DNA of 64,000 nucleotides from Pyrobaculum arsenaticum DSM 13514 (GCF_000016385.1 NC_009376.1:744001-808000); one strand, 5' to 3'. Shown: positions 1-8,265, counted from the stretch's first letter. The notes: generated by a model not told the origin, from the letters alone. Numbers and translations: made by a program.

Positions 1-1
1 G

Positions 2-619
2 TTGCCCCTAGGCGACGGGTGCCTTAGGCTAGTGGGAGACATCCCCCTTTTGGTTGGTGAAAGGTGTAGAGGCAGATATCTAGTAGTGGAGAAGGGGAGA
101 GGGGTGCGTGCGGCAACCGGCCAGGCGGCTGGAAGCGTGGTGTACGTGGCGTCGGGACCGCCTAGGAAGGTGGTCGTGGGGGAAGGTGTGCTGAGGATTG
201 AAGACGGCCTTGACTTATTTGATGATTTTGTCAAAAAGGGGCTGTGGAGAGAGCTGGAGTCGGCCTTCTTTGCGGCAGTTGCGAGGTACGCCTCTCGTTG
301 TATCTACTGCACAGCCCTCGCCGAGGCCACCTTCTTGACGCCTCCGCACCCGCGGCGCGGTAGCGGTATGTTTGTAGAGGTCGTGAGACAAGCCAAAACC
401 TACAGAGTGCTGGTCGTATCTGCCCCTGGCCACTCAGACGTTTTCAAGAGAGAGGTGGAGAGGCTTTTCCGCCTATCAGCGCATATATATGCAATAAGGC
501 TGGGTATCCCCCTAGACGCCCCTCTAGATCTTTATGCCCAGTCCCGCCCCGTCGCGGCGAAGCCCGCACATGTCGTGAAGCTGGCGGAGACCAAGCTAGC
601 CGTGTGGGGGCATGCTTGA
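2..619 (+). CDS. Hypothetical protein, possibly 5'-truncated by the window edge
   Basis: An open frame of about 205 codons runs from the first bases of the window to a TGA at 617-619. The first usable start is a TTG at base 2, so the true start may lie outside the window. GC-rich third positions match the neighbouring genes, which supports real coding. I recognise no family. The middle carries a short Cys-x2-Cys pair (CIYC) followed by a proline/arginine-rich turn, and there is no signal peptide or membrane segment. It lies directly upstream of the thiamine gene in the same direction, but the 54-nt gap contains a repeat and a fresh start region, so co-transcription is uncertain. Confidence 0.6.
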   Translation: MPLGDGCLRLVGDIPLLVGERCRGRYLVVEKGRGVRAATGQAAGSVVYVASGPPRKVVVGEGVLRIEDGLDLFDDFVKKGLWRELESAFFAAVARYASRCIYCTALAEATFLTPPHPRRGSGMFVEVVRQAKTYRVLVVSAPGHSDVFKREVERLFRLSAHIYAIRLGIPLDAPLDLYAQSRPVAAKPAHVVKLAETKLAVWGHA

Positions 620-623
620 GAAT

Positions 624-663
624 AGTTATTAATGGAAGGAAAAAGTTATTAATGGAAGGAAAA
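624..663. repeat. Perfect 20-bp tandem duplication upstream of thiDN
   Basis: Bases 624-643 and 644-663 are identical 20-mers (agttattaatggaaggaaaa). Each unit carries the AT-rich TTATTAAT element and a GGAAGG purine stretch. The second copy ends about 10 nt before the ATG of thiDN at 674, so the duplication has doubled promoter-like or ribosome-binding-like sequence. Its effect cannot be read from sequence alone. Confidence 0.8.
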
Positions 664-673
664 TTATGTATTT

Positions 674-2023
674 ATGTGGCGGGTGGCCATAACGATAGCT
701 GGACTTGACTCCGGCGGCGGCGCCGGGATACACGCCGATATAAAGACCTTCGCCGCCATGGGCGTCCACGGGACCACGGCTCTTACCTGCGTTACGGCCC
801 AAAACACCTACGAGGTCAGGGAGGCCCAGTGCCTTGCGCCGTCTCTCGTGAGGTCTCAGATAATGGCGGTTTGGGACGACATGGGGATAGACGCGGGGAA
901 AACCGGCATGCTGGGCACAAGGGAGATAATAGAAGAGGTGGCCTCCACCGTGTCTAAGCTGGGGTTCCCCCTCGTCGTTGACCCCGTAATGGTGGCAAAG
1001 TCCGGCGCGCCCTTAATCTCAGACGACGCCGTGGACGTGCTTAGGCGGAGGCTCCTCCCAGTGGCCAAAGTGGTTACCCCCAACAGGCCGGAGGCGGAGA
1101 GGCTCACAGGCATGAAAATCGCCTCCGAGAAGGACGCGGAGAGGGCTGCCGAGTATATAAACAAGGAGTACGGGACAGAAGTCGTGGTGGTTAAGGGGGG
1201 CCACCTTGAAGGCGCCGAGGCTGTCGACGTCGTGTACTACAAGGGGTCCTTCCACAAGTTCTCCACGCCCCGCCTGGAGTCCCGCGCCACCCACGGGACA
1301 GGCTGTGCCTACTCGGCGGCCATAGCCGCGGCGCTGGCCAAGGGCCTCGACCCCCTGGAGGCCATCAAGACGGCGAAGAGGTTTATCTACACGGCGATTA
1401 AATACGGCGTGTCCAGGGGCAAGGGGCACTGGCCTGTGAACCCCACGGCGTGGGTGGAGATCCCGGCGGAGAGGTGGAGGGCCGCGCAAGAGCTCAACGC
1501 GGCGCTGGACTTAATACGGAGAAATGCCGCGGTCTTCGCCAAGGCGATACCCGAAGTCCAGTCTAATATAGGGTATGTGATCGACCCCCGCTACGCCGAG
1601 GGGCCGGGCGACATCGTTGCCGTCCCGGGGCGGATCGTAAACTACATGGGCGAGGCGAGGCCATCGGGCCCGCCTACCTTCGGTGCCAGTAGCCACACGG
1701 CTAGGAAGATATTGGCCTTCGTGAAAAAAGGCGCTGAGGTGAGGGCGGCCATGAACATAAGATACTCCCCCCACTTGGTAGAGAAGGCCAAATCCCTGGG
1801 CTTCAGGGTGGCTGTGGTGGATCGCCGCAAGGAGCCGGAGGAGGTTAAGCAAGTCGAGGGCGGCTCCATGGCCTGGGTGGTAGGGGAGGCCCTATCCCAA
1901 ACGGGCGGAGCGCCGCCAGACATCATAGCAGACCTCGGCGACTGGGGGAAGGAGCCCCAGATCACGATCCTCGGCAGAAGTCCCGTTGAGGTGGTCGAGA
2001 AGGCCCTGCGCCTACTTACCTAG
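674..2023 (+). CDS. thiDN: Bifunctional HMP/HMP-phosphate kinase - thiamine-phosphate synthase (ThiD-ThiN fusion)
   Basis: Cytosolic thiamine-pathway enzyme. Residues 1 to about 255 are a ThiD ribokinase-fold kinase that phosphorylates hydroxymethylpyrimidine and its phosphate; visible hallmarks are the N-terminal AGLDSGGGAGI substrate loop, VKGGH and the RATHGTGCAYSAAIAA anion-hole/catalytic region. Residues about 270-449 match ThiN, the archaeal type of thiamine-phosphate synthase that replaces ThiE. The 449-residue length is normal for archaeal ThiDN fusions. The ATG at 674 is chosen because the conserved GLDSGGGAG motif begins at residue 10. The 3' end overlaps the convergent cyclo-ligase gene by 12 bp. 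No TPP riboswitch is visible upstream, only the 20-bp tandem repeat. Confidence 0.93.
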   Translation: MWRVAITIAGLDSGGGAGIHADIKTFAAMGVHGTTALTCVTAQNTYEVREAQCLAPSLVRSQIMAVWDDMGIDAGKTGMLGTREIIEEVASTVSKLGFPLVVDPVMVAKSGAPLISDDAVDVLRRRLLPVAKVVTPNRPEAERLTGMKIASEKDAERAAEYINKEYGTEVVVVKGGHLEGAEAVDVVYYKGSFHKFSTPRLESRATHGTGCAYSAAIAAALAKGLDPLEAIKTAKRFIYTAIKYGVSRGKGHWPVNPTAWVEIPAERWRAAQELNAALDLIRRNAAVFAKAIPEVQSNIGYVIDPRYAEGPGDIVAVPGRIVNYMGEARPSGPPTFGASSHTARKILAFVKKGAEVRAAMNIRYSPHLVEKAKSLGFRVAVVDRRKEPEEVKQVEGGSMAWVVGEALSQTGGAPPDIIADLGDWGKEPQITILGRSPVEVVEKALRLLT

Positions 2024-2737
2024 CTTTTTCAACTCTGCGAGCAAGGGGATTTCCCTAAGCATTTCATCTGTTACGTACTCCCAGAAGATGCCGGCGGGCT
2101 TCTTGTCAACCCTATTGACATGTATTACGCGCATCGGCGTTGTAATGACGTCGACGGGGAGGTCGAAGGGCTCCCGCGGGATATCGTCTTCTACCAGTTG
2201 CACGTCGTGGATCGTGGTTGCGATGGGCGTGTCCTCGCCTGCCTTGCCTAAGGCTGTTAAGATGCCCCACTCTATTTCGGCGTAGCCGTGGGATTTGCCG
2301 AGCCGCCGGCCGGTGGTGGGATTGACCGCCACCGAGCCGATTATCACCAGGTCTACGCGGGGGAGATCCCAGGGCTTTACTGGCCTCCCCCACTTGAAGG
2401 CGCCTCCGATTGTAGACGCCTCGCGGTAGGCGCTTTTGGGGATAAGGGCTGGGTCTAGGAAAAGGAATCCCTCCCTGATTCTCGGAGTCGGCATAATTAG
2501 CTTCTTCCCGGCGGCGAGGGCGGCCTCGCGGCAGGGCCTCTGCGGCGCGTCGGGATTTACCTTAACCACGGCGGCTTTGGCAAAGACGTCCAGTCTTGCC
2601 AAATTCTCGCATGCTTTCTCGGCCCCCCTGAAGTTAGGTATTCGACCGTACACGGGTCGGGGGAAAGCCGCCACTCCACGCTCCTCCATGAGGCGCCATA
2701 TCCTCTCACGTATGGCCATTTTGACATCCTTAACCAC
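2012..2737 (-). CDS. 5-formyltetrahydrofolate cyclo-ligase family protein (MTHFS-like)
   Basis: The 241-residue protein resembles archaeal members of the 5-formyl-THF cyclo-ligase family, which in bacteria and eukaryotes convert 5-formyl-THF to methenyl-THF using ATP. The N-terminal Arg/Trp-rich helix (IRERIWRLMEERG), the KVNPDAPQRPCREAAL segment, the PTPRIREGF loop and the GKSHGYAEIEWGIL block (GxGxGYYD-like region) fit the family. Archaeal substrates may be modified folates, so the exact reaction is inferred. The GTG start at 2737 lies about 20 nt from an AT-rich element shared with the divergent NfeD gene, fitting a leaderless transcript. It converges on thiDN with a 12-bp overlap. Confidence 0.8.
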   Translation of the reverse strand: MVKDVKMAIRERIWRLMEERGVAAFPRPVYGRIPNFRGAEKACENLARLDVFAKAAVVKVNPDAPQRPCREAALAAGKKLIMPTPRIREGFLFLDPALIPKSAYREASTIGGAFKWGRPVKPWDLPRVDLVIIGSVAVNPTTGRRLGKSHGYAEIEWGILTALGKAGEDTPIATTIHDVQLVEDDIPREPFDLPVDVITTPMRVIHVNRVDKKPAGIFWEYVTDEMLREIPLLAELKKLGK

Positions 2738-2750
2738 AGGTGCTGGGGAA

Positions 2751-2764
2751 AATAATTTTTAAAG
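2751..2764. promoter_or_regulatory. Shared AT-rich divergent promoter (cyclo-ligase / NfeD)
   Basis: The 14-bp element aataatttttaaag lies midway between two divergent GTG starts, 2737 on the minus strand and 2780 on the plus strand, 20-23 nt from each. That is the spacing expected for a crenarchaeal TATA box driving leaderless transcripts. Inferred from position and composition. Confidence 0.5.
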
Positions 2765-2779
2765 GCTTTAAGAATAGAC

Positions 2780-3964
2780 GTGGCTGGGTGGAGGGCTGTT
2801 GTACTTGCACTGCTCGCCTCCGCCTTGGCGCTGGCCGCATCCAACGCCGTGGCCTTGTACCTCGATGGCACCATTGACGGAACCGCAGTTACCCTAGCCC
2901 GAGCGGCGCTGGCGGATGCCCAAAGCCGCGGGTTACCTCTCGTGGTGGTTATCAATACCTACGGGGGTTTCCTTGCCCCAATGGATCAAATTGTGGAGCT
3001 GTTCTTAAACGCGGGGGTTCCGGTATATGCCTACGTGCCGGAGGGGGGCAAGGCCGTTTCGGCGGGGGCCTTCGTGGCCATGGCGGCTAGGAGGATCTAC
3101 ATGGCGCCCACCGCCGAGATAGGCGCCGCCGAGCCTAGGCCGCCTGACCCCAAGGTGGTGAACTACGCCGCGGCCCGGATGAGGGCGCTGGCGTCTGCCA
3201 AGTGGAACGACTCCAGGGTGGACATAGCCGAGTCTTTTGTCAGGGAGAACAAGGTGCTCACAGGAGCGGAGGCCGTTAAGCTGGGAATCGCTGAGCCACT
3301 GCCGTCGGGAGGCTGGGTTTTTGTCGCCGAGTACCGGAGGGACCCCCTCTCCAGCCTCCTAAACGCCTTGTCTGATCCCGCGGTGATATCGCTACTGCTC
3401 CTGCTGGGCGTCGTGTTCATTGGCTACGAGCTCCTAGCCGGCGGCTTCCAAGGCGTCGGCGTAGTCGGGGGGCTTTTACTAGTGCTCGCCCTCTACCTCT
3501 TGGGCCAGCTGGGCTCTGAGTGGCTCTGGGCGGCGCTGGCCATCGGCGGGGCTACGCTCATCGCCGCGGAGATCTTCGCCGGCCACGGCGCCTTCGCCGC
3601 CACTGGTCTGGCCCTCTTCGGCCTCTCCCTATACTTCGCAAGCGTCAGCCAGCCCTACTACCAGCTCCAAGGCGCCTCCTACGCCCTGTCCTCCTTGGCC
3701 GCGCTGGGCGCCTTGGCCGTGGCCTACCTGGGCTATAAGGTGAGGCAGGCGATGCGGAGAAAGCCGCTTAACTACAAGGCACAGCTGGTGGGGGCCTTGG
3801 GGGTCGCCAAGACTGAGATAAGGCCGGGTCAGCCGGGGGTGGCGTACGTGGCGGAGGAGGAGTGGACAGCTGTCTCAGACGAGGAGATAAAGCCAGGGGA
3901 GAGGGTGGTGGTGGAGGGCGTTGAGGGCCTCACCTTAATGGTTAAAAAGGCCAAGTCTGCATAG
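2780..3964 (+). CDS. nfeD: NfeD-type membrane-bound serine protease (ClpP class, S49-like)
   Basis: The 394-residue protein begins with a hydrophobic signal/anchor (about residues 5-24), then a ClpP-like protease domain with the nucleophile in AVSAGAF (Ser94); Lys125 is a candidate general base. A membrane domain of roughly four to five helices (about 195-315) and a C-terminal OB-fold-like NfeD domain (about 325-394) follow, as in archaeal PH1510-type proteins that cleave stomatin. The GTG start lies 23 nt downstream of an AT-rich promoter element. The stomatin-like gene begins 3 nt after the stop, so the pair is an operon for membrane protein quality control. Confidence 0.9.
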   Translation: MAGWRAVVLALLASALALAASNAVALYLDGTIDGTAVTLARAALADAQSRGLPLVVVINTYGGFLAPMDQIVELFLNAGVPVYAYVPEGGKAVSAGAFVAMAARRIYMAPTAEIGAAEPRPPDPKVVNYAAARMRALASAKWNDSRVDIAESFVRENKVLTGAEAVKLGIAEPLPSGGWVFVAEYRRDPLSSLLNALSDPAVISLLLLLGVVFIGYELLAGGFQGVGVVGGLLLVLALYLLGQLGSEWLWAALAIGGATLIAAEIFAGHGAFAATGLALFGLSLYFASVSQPYYQLQGASYALSSLAALGALAVAYLGYKVRQAMRRKPLNYKAQLVGALGVAKTEIRPGQPGVAYVAEEEWTAVSDEEIKPGERVVVEGVEGLTLMVKKAKSA

Positions 3965-3967
3965 GTT

Positions 3968-4840
3968 ATGCTTCTCCAGGCGGAGATAGTCGCCGCCATC
4001 CTGGGGATTATAATAGCGGTAATCGCGTTGGCAATACTCGCGAGCTCGATTAGGGTGGTGCCCGAGTTCAGGCGTCTCGTGGTGTTCCGCCTGGGCCGCC
4101 TCGTAGGGATCAGGGGCCCAGGCCTAGTTTTCCTAATCCCGGTCATAGACCAAGCATATGTGGTAGACCTGAGAGAGCAGGTAATAGACGTGACTAAGCA
4201 GACGTGCATCACGAAGGACAACGCCCCCGTCGACATCGACTTGTTGATATACCTCAAGGTGGTGGACCCGGAGAAGGTCATCACCCAGGTCCAAGACTTT
4301 AGGCAAGCCGCGGTGGGCATAGCGACGACGACGCTCAGGGCGGTGGTGGGCGACATAGAGCTGGACGAGGTCCTTGCGAAGAGGGAGTACATAAACTCGG
4401 TGCTTAGGGCTAAGCTGGACGAGGTCACTGCTAGGTGGGGGGTGAAGGTCACCGCCGTGGAGATTAGGGAGATAATCCCACCGTCAACTGTGCAGTCTGC
4501 CATGGTTAAGCAAATTGCCGCCGAGAGGGAGAGGAGGGCGATGATTACCCAAGCAGACGGCGAGAAGCAGGCGGCGATTTTGAAGGCCGAGGGCCAGAAG
4601 CAAGCCGCCATCTTGCAGGCTGAGGGCGAGAGGCAGGCAGCAATTCTGAGGGCGGAGGGGCAGGCCAAGGCGCTGGAGCTGGTGAACGAGGCGGCGTCTA
4701 AGCTGGGCCACAACGCCCTGTTGCTCCAGTACCTCGAAGCGCTGAAGAACATCGCAGCATCGCCTTCGACGAAGATAGTGGTGCCCATGGAACTCCTCAG
4801 CTTCTTACAGGCTTTTCTAAAAGAGGGAGAAAAGCGCTAA
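3968..4840 (+). CDS. Stomatin/slipin-like SPFH-domain membrane protein
   Basis: This 290-residue protein has one N-terminal membrane helix (residues 2-26) followed by an SPFH/band-7 domain (VVPEFRRLVVFRLGRL, GPGLVFLIPVIDQ). A charged coiled coil (about 175-235) contains four near-repeats of an 11-residue unit of the type AEGQKQAAILQ. Family members oligomerise in membranes and are substrates of the upstream NfeD protease. The repeats give DNA-level near-repeats at about 4550-4670. The gene follows nfeD by 3 nt and its stop overlaps the end of the opposite-strand ATPase pseudogene by 4 bp. Confidence 0.92.
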   Translation: MLLQAEIVAAILGIIIAVIALAILASSIRVVPEFRRLVVFRLGRLVGIRGPGLVFLIPVIDQAYVVDLREQVIDVTKQTCITKDNAPVDIDLLIYLKVVDPEKVITQVQDFRQAAVGIATTTLRAVVGDIELDEVLAKREYINSVLRAKLDEVTARWGVKVTAVEIREIIPPSTVQSAMVKQIAAERERRAMITQADGEKQAAILKAEGQKQAAILQAEGERQAAILRAEGQAKALELVNEAASKLGHNALLLQYLEALKNIAASPSTKIVVPMELLSFLQAFLKEGEKR

Positions 4841-5887
4841 CACCTAAGCGCCTCCAGCGCCTTCCGCAAGGCGGGGTCCGGCACGACGTAGAGATCGCCT
4901 CTTTTTTCAAGAAAGCCGTAGTTGACCAAGTTTCGAAGAATCTTGGTGACTTCGCCGTCTGTGATTCCCCCCCCCCCCTCTGCCGCCTGGAGGTAGCGCT
5001 TTACGTCCGACCACCTCGCGCCGTGTATGCATATCTTCGCCGCCTCTATATACCGCTTTGAGCCCGTGTAGCGGACGAAGAGGCAGGACTCAGAGGCGGC
5101 TAGCCTTGTGGCATGTTCGAGGGCCTCCTCAACGCCCTGAGGCCGAAGTAGGCCAGCCATCCGATGACGCCATCCAGCTCGTCGACTGCCATCTGTATGA
5201 GGCCTTCGTCAACCCTTACCCCGGCCTGGCTGAACCCCCCTCTAAGGAACCTCAGCGCCAGCTCCCGGGGGAAGGGCCTATTTTCGAGCCTCTCCGCGTA
5301 CCGCCCAAAAAGGGGGCTCTCGGGGTCTTCCAGCTTGAGGAATTTCAGAAGTAGCCCAGCCTTAGAGCCGGTGAAGACGAAGGGGATGTTCCTCAAGTAG
5401 TCGTAGGCGTATCCGAAGGCGGGTAGCAACATCCTCGCTCCCAGCTTGGCCAGCTCCGGGCTTCGTCAAAATATCAGCTTCTCGCCCCGCTAGCCACTGG
5501 TCGAAAACCTCCATCAAGTCGGCGAAGTTGGGGGCCAACCTGCCGGTGTTGAACTCCACGCTAACTCCTGCAGCTGCAATGCCTCTCACCCTGGACAAAA
5601 GCTCGGCGAGCCTCATGTGGAAGGGCAGAAGCCGCCTCAGCTCCGCCACTAGAGCCTCCAGAAAGTCTTGGCACGAGATGTAGGGCCTATCTTCGAAAAC
5701 ACTTGCGTCGATATAAACCCGGAGCCTTCCGTGTGTAGCTGACTTAACTACCGACGTTTTTCCAACCCTCCCCCATCCAGATGACGAAAGTCAAGGTAGC
5801 TTTACCAACGGCGTCTAGTAAGCTCTCTACCTCGGCCTCTCGGTCAAACAACACGTCGAGAGTCCCCGCTGGTCTGTCCCTAAACAA
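4837..5887 (-). pseudogene. Archaeal AAA-type ATPase gene broken by three frameshifts
   Basis: Reading from a TTG at 5887, the frame opens with FRDRPAGTLDVLF and DREAEVESLL, typical of the archaeal ATPase family (Pfam PF01637 type). It breaks just before the P-loop near 5785; a one-base correction there restores WGRVGKTSVV. A second break lies near 5460 and a third near 5140, where one extra G would rejoin GLR-GVEEALEHATRL. The C-terminus is a winged-helix-like region ending at 4837. A 12-nt C tract (Gly codons on the coding strand) lies inside. The family's function is not established, and multiple independent breaks argue for decay. A TATA-like element and a perfect palindrome precede the start. 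Confidence 0.85.
4967..4978. repeat. C12 homopolymer tract within ATPase pseudogene
   Basis: Twelve consecutive C residues, read as a four-glycine stretch on the minus strand of the decayed ATPase. Runs this long are mutation-prone; the present length is a multiple of three and keeps the local frame open. Confidence 0.95.
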
Positions 5888-5888
5888 T

Positions 5889-5915
5889 ATAGGTATGTAG
5901 TAACTACATACCTAT
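5889..5915. promoter_or_regulatory. Perfect 27-bp palindrome between TATA box and start of ATPase pseudogene
   Basis: Arms ataggtatgtagt and actacatacctat are exact inverted copies with a 1-nt centre at 5902. On the minus strand a TATA-like CTTTATAGG sits at about 5911-5919, and the TTG start at 5887 is about 27 nt downstream. The palindrome therefore fills the space between TATA box and transcription start, where an archaeal repressor would block RNA polymerase. Operator function is inferred. Confidence 0.6.
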
Positions 5916-5944
5916 AAAGTTGTTCGCGGTGTGGCGGGGCCGTG

Positions 5945-6349
5945 TCAACTGCTTAAGAATAAAGCTGGCGGTAGGGGGGCTGGCAGACTCGGGGGGAGGG
6001 GGAGGCGCCAGAGTAGCTCACTGAGCAGGATGAGTATAAGAGCGGCGAGGATTAGCGCGGCGAGGGCCTTTAACATCCCCACGCCTGTAAGCGCTGAGAG
6101 GACGTAAAGCGCAAAGAGAAACCCAACTAACAGCGCAAGCGGCGCCGCAACCAACGCCACGATGGGAATAAGCACAGCCACAAATACCAGCAGAAGCCCC
6201 GCCAGCACAACTCCGATGATAAAGGCTACAGGGGCTAGAAGCACGCCGAGGAAAACCCCAATAGGGTTCGCCAAGCGCCCGGCTAGTAGGCTAAGCACGA
6301 CCCACAGTAAAAACATAAAGAGAACCACCCACAGCAAGAGGTCTAGCAC
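5945..6349 (-). CDS. Small hydrophobic membrane protein of unknown function
   Basis: A 134-residue protein made almost entirely of hydrophobic segments, with about four predicted membrane helices (residues 3-25, 30-50, 52-90, 93-112) and a Pro/Leu-rich tail (PPSLPAPLPPALF). A GTG start at 6349 lies about 23 nt downstream of a TATA-like TATAAATAC on the minus strand, consistent with a leaderless gene. I recognise no family. Low sequence complexity means homology would be hard to judge. It stands alone between the ATPase pseudogene and the glycosylase-like gene. Confidence 0.6.
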   Translation of the reverse strand: MLDLLLWVVLFMFLLWVVLSLLAGRLANPIGVFLGVLLAPVAFIIGVVLAGLLLVFVAVLIPIVALVAAPLALLVGFLFALYVLSALTGVGMLKALAALILAALILILLSELLWRLPLPPSLPAPLPPALFLSS

Positions 6350-6404
6350 GTATATACAAGGACGTATTTATATTAACCCCTGCCTCAGAGCCCGCCGCCG
6401 TGTC

Positions 6405-6968
6405 CTAAGCAACGCGGCGGGGGAAGACGGGCGTGCACTCCACCACCCCCCTCCTAAGCTTTGAGACAAACTCCTTGTACTTATACATCACTTGGAAGAT
6501 CCACGTATTTACGCCGTTGATGGGGACGGGCTCCGTCTCCACTATCTCTCTAACCTCCTCTTCGCTGAGCTTTCGGTAGTAGTGGCAGGGATCTTTCAGG
6601 AGGAGCACCCGCCTGTACTCCACCTCGTGCACGTGGGTTATGGGCGTGCCGGGGGCCCCCTCTACCCTTTTGATGAGGGGGATAAGGTCGGCTAAGTCGA
6701 TGTTGTTTCTGCGGCCTCGTCTCTTCCACTCCTCCACAACCGCATAGAAGTAGATCACCAAGTCGGCGAGGTACGGCCTGCCGCTGTTGTAGTATGTGAG
6801 CACAATTGGGTGGCTGAGCCAGCCCCGCTTCCCGTCTTGGACGACTCCGGCCTTGCGCAGTATCGCCATGATGACCTGCCTCGCCTCGACCCTCTGCTTC
6901 CCCAGCCTAAGATCGTCGAGAAACGCCGCGGATCTCCTGTGGTCGACGTAGGGCCTAAAAATCTGCAC
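6405..6968 (-). CDS. Pyrimidine dimer DNA glycosylase-like protein (T4 endonuclease V-related family)
   Basis: The segment starting IFRPYVDHRRSAAFLDDLRLGKQRVEARQ, with GWLSHP and VVEEWKRRG, matches the bacterial/archaeal family related to T4 endonuclease V (Pfam Pyr_excise), whose phage member removes UV dimers. The open frame extends upstream to 7070, but I place the start at the GTG at 6968. GGAGG lies 9 nt before it on the minus strand, and family members begin almost exactly at QIFRPY. The resulting 188-residue protein has a C-terminal basic tail. Activity is inferred from the family; the archaeal members are poorly characterised. A TATA-like element at 7048-7056 would give a roughly 60-nt leader, unlike most genes here. 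Confidence 0.65.
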   Translation of the reverse strand: MQIFRPYVDHRRSAAFLDDLRLGKQRVEARQVIMAILRKAGVVQDGKRGWLSHPIVLTYYNSGRPYLADLVIYFYAVVEEWKRRGRRNNIDLADLIPLIKRVEGAPGTPITHVHEVEYRRVLLLKDPCHYYRKLSEEEVREIVETEPVPINGVNTWIFQVMYKYKEFVSKLRRGVVECTPVFPRRVA

Positions 6969-7047
6969 GGCCTTTTTCCTCCTACCACGATTTAACGTTA
7001 TGTCTAAAAACCAACGACGGCGATAGCAGCCCCCATATACAAGAACA

Positions 7048-7056
7048 TTTATAAAG
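7048..7056. promoter_or_regulatory. TATA-like box between glycosylase-like gene and 19-aa ORF
   Basis: The sequence tttataaag lies 24 nt upstream of the ATG of the small Lys-rich ORF at 7076 (plus strand). On the opposite strand it is also the nearest TATA-like element upstream of the glycosylase-like gene. Position suggests a bidirectional promoter; this is inference. Confidence 0.45.
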
Positions 7057-7075
7057 TAAGAATTAAACATAGCCT

Positions 7076-7135
7076 ATGTGTGCGCCTCCAAAGAAGGTTG
7101 AGGAAAAGAAAAAGGAGGGGGAGAAAAAGCAATAA
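7076..7135 (+). CDS. Possible 19-residue lysine/glutamate-rich small protein
   Basis: An ATG at 7076 opens a 19-codon frame ending TAA at 7133-7135. It starts MCAPPKKVEEKKK and is almost all Lys and Glu after residue 5. The ATG sits 24 nt from a clean TATA-like element, the usual leaderless spacing in this genome, and a pyrimidine-rich stretch follows the stop. The length is below what codon statistics can support. It could instead be the 5' part of a small RNA. Conservation in other Pyrobaculum genomes would decide. Confidence 0.35.
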   Translation: MCAPPKKVEEKKKEGEKKQ

Positions 7136-7212
7136 CCCCCCTTCTAATTCAGCTCTTTTTCCAAAAAGCTACTTTTAAGTTGCTAAGTTTGCGAAAGTGG
7201 TGACTCGCCCCT

Positions 7213-8265
7213 CTATGGGCTTGTGAGCGCCCGGGCGATTGGCCCCATCTTAACCTCCGTCTCACGGCACTCCCCTTTTGGATCGGAGTCCATCACAATC
7301 CCGGCGCCGCCCCAGAGATAGACTGTGTCCCCCTCGCCGTACAGCGACCGGATGACCACTGCGAAGTCGCCGCCACCTGGCCAAACAGCCCCGAAAGATC
7401 CGGCGAATGGGCCGCGCGGCTCCCTCTCAAGGGCGTTTATGTATTCTATTGCCCTTGGCTTCGGCACGCCTGTCACCGTCGTTGTTGGGTTCAACGCGGC
7501 GGCGGCTCTCAGCGGCGTTACGCCCCTCGCCAGCCGGCACCCCACATACGAGACTAGGTGCTGGACGTAGCTGAACTTCTCGACGACAGCCACGCGGCTG
7601 GCCGAAACAGTGCCCCACGCGCATACTCGGCCCAGGTCATTTCTGACGCTGTCCACTAGCATTATGTGCTCAGCCCTGTCCTTCACGCTGTTTACCAGCT
7701 CTGCCTCCAGCGCCAAGTCCTCCTCAGAAGTAGCCCCCCTAGGCCTAGTGCCACCTATAGGAGAACTCCATGCCCGTCCCTCCTCGACTGAGACCAAGGT
7801 CTCGGGCGAGATGCCGGCCACCCACAAATCGCCAGCCTCCAAGAAGAAGTAGTACTTCCCATCCATGACGGCGGCAAGCCTCTTCAAAACCGCGTCGGGG
7901 GTTGCCCACCCTTTAAATTTCTTGAAGCGGGAGAGCACCAGCTGGAACAGCTCCCCCCGAGCCAGCGCCCTCTTGGCCTCCTCCACAGCCTCCTCGTACT
8001 CCCCGCACGGCACCTCCTCCTCCAACCTCAGCGAGATCCCCCCTCCCCTCAAGCTCGGGGCCGAGGGCGGGCCCACCACGAAGAGGGCCTCGGGCCAAGG
8101 CTCCCTGCGCCTCGCCTCTGCTGAATCGAACGGCGACACGGCGTGGAAGGGCAGTAGCCCCACCGCGTACGGGCCCCGCCTCTCCACCTGGGCGAGGGAC
8201 GTAACGACGTCCCCCTCTATGTACAGCTCAACGCGGGGGCTTCTAAAATAGGCCCTCCCCCTCAT
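7213..8265 (-). CDS. Chorismate-binding enzyme (TrpE/PabB/isochorismate synthase family)
   Basis: The C-terminal two thirds match the chorismate-utilising fold: PIGGTRPRG, EHIMLVDSVRNDLG, HLVSYVGCRL, NPTTTVTGVPKPRAI, RGPFAGSFGA and GGAGIVMDSDPKGECRETEVK. Family members convert chorismate to anthranilate, aminodeoxychorismate or isochorismate. At about 350 residues it is shorter than typical TrpE (about 430-500), with a reduced N-terminal domain. No glutamine amidotransferase (TrpG/PabA) is adjacent, so the specific product cannot be assigned. The ATG at 8265 is preferred over one four codons upstream; either overlaps the preceding gene, indicating translational coupling with it. Confidence 0.8.
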   Translation of the reverse strand: MRGRAYFRSPRVELYIEGDVVTSLAQVERRGPYAVGLLPFHAVSPFDSAEARRREPWPEALFVVGPPSAPSLRGGGISLRLEEEVPCGEYEEAVEEAKRALARGELFQLVLSRFKKFKGWATPDAVLKRLAAVMDGKYYFFLEAGDLWVAGISPETLVSVEEGRAWSSPIGGTRPRGATSEEDLALEAELVNSVKDRAEHIMLVDSVRNDLGRVCAWGTVSASRVAVVEKFSYVQHLVSYVGCRLARGVTPLRAAAALNPTTTVTGVPKPRAIEYINALEREPRGPFAGSFGAVWPGGGDFAVVIRSLYGEGDTVYLWGGAGIVMDSDPKGECRETEVKMGPIARALTSP

